Shown here: one piece after another, positions 6,340 through 11,098 of the stretch
Layout of the letters: the number at the start of each line of letters is the position of its first letter
Position numbering within the stretch: position 1 is the stretch's first letter
NCBI GenBank assembly: GCA_023412635.1
Contig: JAEYNI010000030.1
Location: forward strand, 1 to 11,098
DNA length: 11,098 nt
Direction: 5' to 3'
Source of the DNA: Bacillota bacterium
GTDB lineage: Bacteria > Bacillota > Clostridia > Acetivibrionales > DSM-1351
Notes under the pieces: generated by a model
Told to the model about the DNA's origin: nothing
Databases searched by the model: none
What the model saw: only the letters and a program-made list of their open reading frames with translations
Position numbers and translations under genes: made by a program

Positions 6340-6948
6340 ATGATTGCTATAATAGATTACGGTGTCGGAAACCTTGCCAGTGTAAATAAAGCATTTAGTT
6401 TTATTGGAGTTGAATCTGTTATTACCTCCGATCCGGAAGTAATACTCGCTGCCGGCAAGGTAGTCCTTCCAGGTGTGGGTGCTTTTGCAGATGCCATGGA
6501 CAGTCTGGAAAAGACAAATATGATATCTGTAATAAAAAAGGTTGCGGAAAAAGGCACTCCCCTGCTGGGCATCTGCCTTGGAATGCAGCTGCTGTTCGAT
6601 TACAGTACCGAGGGCGGAGAAATGGTCCCAGGCCTCGGTTTACTTAAAGGCCGCGTCAAGCAATTTCCTCTGGACATGGGGCTGAAGGTTCCTCACATGG
6701 GGTGGAACAGCTTGAGTATAAAGCAGCGTGATGGTATTTTTAATGGAATAAGAGAAAACAGCTATGTGTATTTTGTCCATTCCTATTATCTGACTGCAGT
6801 TGACTTAAATGATGTTGCAGCCACCTGCAGTTACGGTATAACTTACGATGCAGCAGTAGCCAGAGAAAACATCATGGGGACACAATTTCACCCTGAAAAA
6901 AGCGGCGATGTTGGTCTTAAAATACTTGGCAATTTTGCTACACTGTAA
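6340..6948 (+). CDS. hisH: Imidazole glycerol phosphate synthase, glutaminase subunit HisH
   Basis: Class I glutamine amidotransferase that hydrolyses glutamine and passes ammonia to HisF, which makes imidazole-glycerol phosphate and AICAR from PRFAR. The 202-residue length is normal. The ATG at 6340 follows GGAGG (6330-6334) and gives the family start MIAIIDYGVGN. The frame is open back to a TTG at 6307, but that would add 11 residues not typical of the family and bury the binding site. Catalytic triad residues are C79 in GICLGMQ, H184 and E186 in GTQFHPEKSG. The oxyanion-strand PGVGAF (44-49) and VYFVHSYY (143-150) are also present. Translation may be controlled by the structured leader, since the ribosome binding site has a perfect complement 68 bases upstream. 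hisA starts 47 bases after the stop. Confidence 0.97.
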   Translation: MIAIIDYGVGNLASVNKAFSFIGVESVITSDPEVILAAGKVVLPGVGAFADAMDSLEKTNMISVIKKVAEKGTPLLGICLGMQLLFDYSTEGGEMVPGLGLLKGRVKQFPLDMGLKVPHMGWNSLSIKQRDGIFNGIRENSYVYFVHSYYLTAVDLNDVAATCSYGITYDAAVARENIMGTQFHPEKSGDVGLKILGNFATL

Positions 6949-6995
6949 ATAATTCATTTACCAATATTTTGTACGAAATGGGGGCAGGGACATAC

Positions 6996-7703
6996 ATGAT
7001 AATATATCCTGCAATTGATATAATAAACGGAAAATGTGTAAGGCTTCAGCAGGGAAGTTACAGTGATGTAACAGTATTCGGAGACAGTCCTGTGGAGATG
7101 GCTCTTAAATGGGAAGGCCAGGGAGCTCAGTATCTGCATGTTGTTGACCTTGATGCGGCCCGATCTGGCAATACCGAGAATCATGAAATTATAAAGCAGA
7201 TTGCCAAAACACTTAAAATTCCTGTACAGGTGGGCGGAGGCATCAGAAGTCTTGAAACTATAGAAAATCTTGTTTCAGGGGGACTGAGCAGAGTAATACT
7301 GGGAACCTCAGCGGTAAATAATCAGGAAATGCTTAAGTCGGCATTAAAGGAATATAAGGAAAAGATAGTTATAGGAATAGATGCAAAGGACGGAATGGTT
7401 GCCATACACGGTTGGGAACAGACCAGTGACCTTACTGCAATAGCCTTTGCCAAAAAAGTAGAGGAACTTGGAGCCAAAACAGTTATATATACTGATATTT
7501 CAAGAGATGGCATGCTAAAGGGCCCCAATCTTGCAGCCATGAGTGAGATGGCAAAAGCTGTCGGGATTGATGTAATAGCTTCCGGTGGTGTCAGCTGCCT
7601 AAAGGATATTAAAGACCTGAAGACCACCGGTGTCAGCGGAGTTATTGTTGGCAAGGCGTTATATACTGGAAATCTTGAGTTGAAGGCTGCATTAACCGCT
7701 TAA
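6996..7703 (+). CDS. hisA: ProFAR isomerase HisA
   Basis: Phosphoribosylformimino-5-aminoimidazole carboxamide ribotide isomerase: an Amadori rearrangement of ProFAR to PRFAR on a (beta-alpha)8 barrel homologous to HisF. From the ATG at 6996 it is 235 residues. A TTG at 6969 in frame would add nine residues and lacks a site, while AGGGA (6986-6990) precedes the chosen start by five bases. The N-terminus MIIYPAIDI carries the catalytic D8, and GIDAKDG carries the second catalytic acid D129. Phosphate-binding half-barrel repeats show as VQVGGGIRS (77-85) and ASGGVS near the C-terminus. In some actinobacteria this fold is the dual PriA enzyme, but the organism type and the complete his set make plain HisA the better call. 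Confidence 0.96.
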   Translation: MIIYPAIDIINGKCVRLQQGSYSDVTVFGDSPVEMALKWEGQGAQYLHVVDLDAARSGNTENHEIIKQIAKTLKIPVQVGGGIRSLETIENLVSGGLSRVILGTSAVNNQEMLKSALKEYKEKIVIGIDAKDGMVAIHGWEQTSDLTAIAFAKKVEELGAKTVIYTDISRDGMLKGPNLAAMSEMAKAVGIDVIASGGVSCLKDIKDLKTTGVSGVIVGKALYTGNLELKAALTA

Positions 7704-7756
7704 TATTTCGTAATCATAGCTGTTTGTTTACTACGTGTCTTACAAAACTATTCGTG

Positions 7757-7773
7757 TACGCGCTGAGTGCGTA
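7757..7773 (+). promoter_or_regulatory. Triloop hairpin just upstream of the hisF ribosome binding site
   Basis: TACGCGC (7757-7763) pairs with GTGCGTA (7767-7773), seven pairs with one G-U, around the three-base loop TGA. AGATCGGGG follows and holds the hisF Shine-Dalgarno (7778-7781). The shared GTAC at 7756-7759 and TGCGTAGAT at 7768-7776 match the element before hisC, while the stem interiors differ. The function is not known. Confidence 0.5.
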
Positions 7774-7787
7774 GATCGGGGTGTTAT

Positions 7788-8549
7788 ATGCTTACAAAAA
7801 GAATTATTCCTTGCTTGGATGTACACGCGGGAAGAGTTGTAAAAGGTGTCCAGTTTGTTAATATAATAGATGCAGGAGACCCTGTTGAGGCAGCAGCCTT
7901 CTACGACAAAGCTGGAGCGGATGAACTTGTATTCCTGGATATAACAGCTTCCTCTGACGCCAGAAATATTATGGTAGATGTAGTTAGCAGAGTGGCAGAG
8001 CAGGTGTTTATTCCTTTCACTGTCGGCGGAGGCATCAGAACAGTTGAAGATTTCAGGCAAATACTTAAGGCAGGAGCAGACAAGGTTGGAGTTAATTCAG
8101 GAGCACTCAAAAGGCCGGAGCTGATATCGGAAGCTGCGTGGAAGTTCGGCAGCCAGTGTGTGGTGCTTGCCATAGATGCCAAGGTTCGTCCCGACGGTTC
8201 CGGTTGGGACACCTATCTTAACGGCGGCAGGGTTAATACTGGAAAAGATGCCGTCCAATGGGCTATAGAAGCCGAAAAGCTTGGAGCAGGAGAAATTCTT
8301 TTGACAAGTATGGACAAAGACGGTACTAAGGACGGCTATGATTTAGAGCTAACCAGAACCATTTCTGAAAATGTCAAAATTCCGGTCATAGCTTCAGGTG
8401 GCGCCGGAAAGCTGGAACATTTCAAGGAGGCATTGATTGAAGGAAAGGCTGATGCGGTACTGGCTGCTTCACTTTTTCACTTCAGAGAAATGGAAATTCG
8501 TGATTTAAAAAGATATTTAAGTAGTAATGGCGTAGAAACTAGACTATAA
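7788..8549 (+). CDS. hisF: Imidazole glycerol phosphate synthase, cyclase subunit HisF
   Basis: Barrel subunit that uses ammonia from HisH to cyclise PRFAR into imidazole-glycerol phosphate and AICAR. The 253-residue length and MLTKRIIPCLDV start match the family. The ATG at 7788 lies six bases after GGGG (7778-7781), a modest binding site. An upstream in-frame GTG at 7767 falls inside a hairpin and is rejected. Catalytic aspartates are D11 (CLDV) and D130 (LAIDAK). The phosphate-binding half-barrel repeats are FTVGGGIRT (77-85) and IASGGAGK near the C-terminus. AICAR made here re-enters purine synthesis downstream of the purC product, which links it to purC three genes upstream. The 114-base spacer to hisIE contains several short hairpins. 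Confidence 0.97.
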   Translation: MLTKRIIPCLDVHAGRVVKGVQFVNIIDAGDPVEAAAFYDKAGADELVFLDITASSDARNIMVDVVSRVAEQVFIPFTVGGGIRTVEDFRQILKAGADKVGVNSGALKRPELISEAAWKFGSQCVVLAIDAKVRPDGSGWDTYLNGGRVNTGKDAVQWAIEAEKLGAGEILLTSMDKDGTKDGYDLELTRTISENVKIPVIASGGAGKLEHFKEALIEGKADAVLAASLFHFREMEIRDLKRYLSSNGVETRL

Positions 8550-8579
8550 TTAGTAAATGAAATTCAATTATATATTCAC

Positions 8580-8638
8580 GACAGCGTACACCCTGTCTTT
8601 AAGGCAGAGGAAAAATTGCACATTGTACAAATAATGTG
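8580..8638 (+). promoter_or_regulatory. Cluster of short hairpins in the hisF-hisIE spacer
   Basis: CTGTC (8593-8597) can pair upstream with GACAG (8580-8584), or, as CTGTCT (8593-8598), downstream with AGGCAG (8602-8607) around a TTA triloop; the two exclude each other. A separate stem CACATT (8619-8624) with AATGTG (8633-8638) closes an eight-base loop. The ribosome binding site of hisIE (8652-8656) follows. The stems are short and the role is uncertain. Confidence 0.35.
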
Positions 8639-8663
8639 AATAAACATGTATGGAGGCGTTATC

Positions 8664-9311
8664 ATGGGAAATTTAAAGGATTCAATCAAATTTGATGATA
8701 AAGGACTTGTTCCTGTAGTTACACAGGACTATAAGACCAAGGAAGTACTGATGGTTGCTTACATGAACGAAGAAGCCTTTGATAAGACAATAGAGACCGG
8801 CAAGGTTACATATTTCAGCCGCAGTCGCAACAAGCTATGGTTGAAGGGAGAAACCTCCGGACATTTTCAGCTTGTTAAAGCTATAAAACTGGACTGTGAC
8901 GGCGATACAATCCTTATTGAAGCTGAACAGATAGATGCTGCCTGCCATACAGGTAACAAGAGCTGTTTTTATAGAACTCTGACAAACGGTTCCTGGTCTG
9001 AAGCTGAAACAAAGGCCAACAACGAGGAACTGTCTGCCCAGATACTTCAAGAGGTATATAATGTTATTGTAGACAGAACAATTCATCCTAAAGAAGGCTC
9101 CTACACCAATTATTTATTTACAAAGGGTCTAGACAAAATATTAAAGAAGGTTGGAGAAGAAACGGCAGAGGTTATTATTGCTGCCAAGAACAAATCAAAA
9201 GAAGAAATAAGATACGAGATATCAGACCTTATGTATCATCTTATGGTTCTGATGGTTGAGAGGGGAGTCACTCTCGAAGACATATATGGCGAATTAAAGG
9301 GACGTAGATAA
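8664..9311 (+). CDS. hisI: Bifunctional phosphoribosyl-AMP cyclohydrolase / phosphoribosyl-ATP pyrophosphatase HisIE
   Basis: Fusion enzyme for steps two and three: the C-terminal HisE domain removes pyrophosphate from phosphoribosyl-ATP, and the N-terminal HisI domain opens the adenine ring. The protein is 215 residues from the ATG at 8664, seven bases after GGAGG (8652-8656). An in-frame ATG at 8646 would precede that site. HisI domain, about residues 5-110: SRSRNKLWLKGETSGH (53-67), Mg-binding DCDGD (77-81), and zinc cysteines C78, C94 and C101 (ACHTG, SCF). HisE domain, about residues 123-215: VGEETAEV with E165, E166 and E169, and EISDLMYH with E185 and D188, the all-alpha NTP-pyrophosphatase metal site. 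The stop codon TAA is followed at once by the GTG start of the TPR gene, which suggests translational coupling. Confidence 0.96.
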   Translation: MGNLKDSIKFDDKGLVPVVTQDYKTKEVLMVAYMNEEAFDKTIETGKVTYFSRSRNKLWLKGETSGHFQLVKAIKLDCDGDTILIEAEQIDAACHTGNKSCFYRTLTNGSWSEAETKANNEELSAQILQEVYNVIVDRTIHPKEGSYTNYLFTKGLDKILKKVGEETAEVIIAAKNKSKEEIRYEISDLMYHLMVLMVERGVTLEDIYGELKGRR

Positions 9312-10724
9312 GTGAAAAATAATGTTCTTAAATTAAATGAATATAGAAATAATCCGGAATTCTATTTTTCTAAGGGTTTGAGATTTGCAAACAAAAAGAA
9401 TCTAAGCGAGGCATATAGGAACTTGATTAAGGCTCTGGAGTTGGAACCAGACAATAGTGAGTACAAGTTCAATATGGCTTGCTTTTTGTGTGAGTTGCAG
9501 CGGCCAAAAGAAGCAAACAGGATGTTCAACGATATACTGATTAATTTTGATCCGACAATGTTTGACTGCTTTTTCGGCCTTGGTTGCAATAGCTTTGAAG
9601 AGGGAAACAACGAAAAGGCAGCAGAATATTTTGATAAATACCTATACTTTGATCCAGATGGAGAATTCAGTTATGAGATATCAGAGATGTCCTTTTATTT
9701 GAAGCTTTACAGCGAGATATCTCACGATAATAAATTTCTTAAACTCTCTAAAGATAACTTAAAAAAGGCTGAAAAATATTCTCTTCAAAATAACAATGAG
9801 AAAGCAATACGTTACTTATATAAATCAATTATTGGTAATCCAATGAATATTGAGGCCAGAAATCAGCTTACTATGCTTTTGATGGAAGAAAAGCAGTTTA
9901 TTCGGGCAGAATACATAAGTAATACAGTAAATATTATTGACAGTGGTGATATTTGGGGAAATTGCCTGTATATTTATTTGTTAAGTCATTCAAAAAAGAG
10001 AGCTGCTTTAAAGCGTGCCTTGGAATTACTTCCCTATCGGCCTATCGAAAACAGGGAAGAACTGCTTTGCATTGCAACAACCCTTATAAATTTTCATAAA
10101 ATAGCGGAATTGGTACAGTTGATTGAAAAGTATGTATTGGGATACGGTGATCAAATTCTATATTCCATATTAATACTCGGGAATGTGATTACTGATAAAC
10201 ATAATGAAGCTGAAGAACTTAAGGGAATTTTGTCCTCATGTGCTCAAGGTGATTCGAGGTTTATGACCTGGCTTGCATTCATTACTGAAAAAAGCAACAG
10301 CCAAGCAATTAAAGACTCGGCGGTGGAACAATATATCGAGATCTTTTCGATACATAATGAAGCTGATAACCTCAGGTTTCATCCGTCAAGGTACCGGAGG
10401 ATAATTGAAAGAAAATCTGAAAATAAATCAAAACTTCCGAGAAAGTATGCTCCTATAATAGAAGATACAGTCCGTAATAGGGAAATAATGTATAGTGAGT
10501 TCTATAAGAAGGAAATAATAGAATTATTTATTAAAGTTCTTGAAGGCCAAAGTGAGCCTATCCCGGTCAAGAATGTAAATTACAGCAAGTATTCTGCTGC
10601 GCTGGAATATTTATATTGCAAACAATATAGTATAGAAATTGAAAAAGAGGAAATTGTAAAAAAGTATAATGTCACCACTAAAGAATTTAATAATGCTATT
10701 AAAGTTATAAATATACCATTTTAA
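9312..10724 (+). CDS. TPR-repeat protein with possible C-terminal helix-turn-helix, function unknown
   Basis: A 470-residue protein not recognised as a named family. It starts with GTG directly after the hisIE stop, with no in-frame ATG nearby, so translation is probably coupled. Three consecutive 34-residue tetratricopeptide units fit the consensus: residues 15-48 (G22, A34, A41, P46), 49-82 (A56, A68, P81) and 83-116 (G91, A103, P115). A fourth probable unit lies at about 145-178, and helical, TPR-like segments continue to about 340. A charged linker follows (about 355-400). The C-terminus (about 425-467) has the pattern AALEYLYCK, then EEIVKKYNVTTKEFNNAIK, which resembles a helix-turn-helix. 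There is no signal peptide or membrane segment, so it is likely cytoplasmic. Codon use is more AT-rich than in the his genes. A scaffold or regulator role is possible but not shown. Confidence 0.8.
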   Translation: MKNNVLKLNEYRNNPEFYFSKGLRFANKKNLSEAYRNLIKALELEPDNSEYKFNMACFLCELQRPKEANRMFNDILINFDPTMFDCFFGLGCNSFEEGNNEKAAEYFDKYLYFDPDGEFSYEISEMSFYLKLYSEISHDNKFLKLSKDNLKKAEKYSLQNNNEKAIRYLYKSIIGNPMNIEARNQLTMLLMEEKQFIRAEYISNTVNIIDSGDIWGNCLYIYLLSHSKKRAALKRALELLPYRPIENREELLCIATTLINFHKIAELVQLIEKYVLGYGDQILYSILILGNVITDKHNEAEELKGILSSCAQGDSRFMTWLAFITEKSNSQAIKDSAVEQYIEIFSIHNEADNLRFHPSRYRRIIERKSENKSKLPRKYAPIIEDTVRNREIMYSEFYKKEIIELFIKVLEGQSEPIPVKNVNYSKYSAALEYLYCKQYSIEIEKEEIVKKYNVTTKEFNNAIKVINIPF

Positions 10725-10832
10725 AACCAAAAGATTTTGAGAAAATCGAAGTAATTGGAAGAAAACTTTAGGTTTCAATAGCAAGAATGGGTTATGTGGC
10801 AAAAAATAGCTAATTTTATTCAAAAAAGATAT

Positions 10833-10864
10833 TTGATTATATTTTATCCAATATATAATATAAT
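10833..10864 (+). promoter_or_regulatory. Probable vegetative promoter of groES
   Basis: TTGATT (10833-10838) is a good -35 match. TATAAT occurs twice, at 10854-10859 (15-base spacing) and 10859-10864 (20-base spacing). Neither spacing is the ideal 17, so the exact -10 is open. The very AT-rich context and the CIRCE operator starting at 10873, where transcription should begin, support a sigma-A promoter here. Confidence 0.55.
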
Positions 10865-10872
10865 AAATATGA

Positions 10873-10899
10873 TTAGCACTCGATAGTAGTGAGTGCTAA
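10873..10899 (+). promoter_or_regulatory. CIRCE operator (HrcA binding site) of groES
   Basis: TTAGCACTC (10873-10881) and GAGTGCTAA (10891-10899), separated by nine bases, match the CIRCE consensus without a single mismatch. HrcA repressor binds this site and is released on heat shock (established for Firmicutes). It lies between the promoter and the groES ribosome binding site, overlapping or just downstream of the expected transcription start. Confidence 0.97.
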
Positions 10900-10932
10900 C
10901 AAAAGTTACAAAAATTTCGAGGAGGTAAAACA

Positions 10933-11098
10933 ATGAAGATAAAACCATTAGGTGATAGAGTAGTTATTAAAATGCTTGAAAGCGAAGAAACTACCAAGAG
11001 CGGGATAGTATTGCCAGGCAGCGCGAAGGAGAAGCCACAGGTTGCTGAAGTTGTTGCTGTTGGACCTGGAACAGTTGTTGACGGAAAAGAAGTTAAAA
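10933..11098 (+). CDS. groES: Co-chaperonin GroES (3' partial)
   Basis: GroES forms the seven-subunit lid of the GroEL folding chamber in the cytoplasm. The first 55 codons and one base are present; the window ends inside the gene. The N-terminus MKIKPLGDRVVIK is the family signature, and the GroEL-contacting mobile loop is seen around residues 17-34 (ESEETTKSGIVLPGSAKEKP, with the IVL anchor). EVVAVGPGTV follows as the next conserved strand. The ATG at 10933 follows GAGGAGGT (10919-10926) with six bases between. A perfect CIRCE operator upstream shows HrcA control. groEL presumably follows outside the window. No clear terminator separates it from the TPR gene, so some read-through from the his operon is possible. 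Confidence 0.97.
   Translation, partial: MKIKPLGDRVVIKMLESEETTKSGIVLPGSAKEKPQVAEVVAVGPGTVVDGKEVK

Noticed and set aside
10733..10747. GATTTT-GAG-AAAATC hairpin as a terminator of the his/TPR operon
   Set aside because: The stem is AT-only apart from its end pair and has no following U-run, so it is too weak to call a terminator.
10611..10823. Minus-strand frame over the end of the TPR gene and the spacer before groES
   Set aside because: The peptide is rich in F, L, N and I as expected from AT-rich antisense sequence, has no binding site and overlaps the conserved-looking C-terminus of the TPR protein.

Overview
The window is a clostridial histidine-biosynthesis locus followed by the start of the groESL heat-shock operon. 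All genes are on the + strand. The organism is most likely a mesophilic, low-GC Firmicute of the Clostridia, near the Ruminiclostridium (Clostridium cellulolyticum / papyrosolvens) group. This is inferred from base composition, strong GGAGG ribosome binding sites, the short-form HisG plus HisZ pair, the HisI-HisE fusion and a perfect CIRCE operator before groES; no database search was possible.

Layout: hisZ (5' end cut off by the window), hisG, hisD, hisC, hisB, purC, hisH, hisA, hisF, hisIE, a TPR-repeat protein starting directly after the hisIE stop codon, then a promoter with CIRCE operator and the first 55 codons of groES. The his genes cover nine enzymatic steps: HisZ/HisG make phosphoribosyl-ATP, HisIE does the next two steps, HisA isomerises, HisF/HisH make imidazole-glycerol phosphate and release AICAR, HisB dehydrates, HisC transaminates and HisD does the last two oxidations. 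Histidinol-phosphate phosphatase is not encoded here. purC (SAICAR synthase) sits in the middle; it acts in purine synthesis just upstream of AICAR, the by-product of HisF/HisH.

The less ordinary content is between the genes. Cistrons are separated by 40 to 318 bases, unusually loose for a his operon. The hisD-hisC spacer holds a degenerate heptanucleotide tandem repeat and a triloop hairpin. A related hairpin with the same 3' flank stands before hisF. The 318-base purC-hisH spacer has no gene but holds a run of strong, partly mutually exclusive hairpins, ending in a 10-base perfect complement to the hisH ribosome binding site. It looks like a structured cis-regulatory RNA and is the best candidate here for something undescribed. 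The TPR protein also has a possible C-terminal helix-turn-helix, and its role is unknown.

Several true starts lie downstream of the longest possible open frame (hisD, hisC, purC, hisH, hisA, hisF, hisIE). They are placed by Shine-Dalgarno spacing and by family N-termini.
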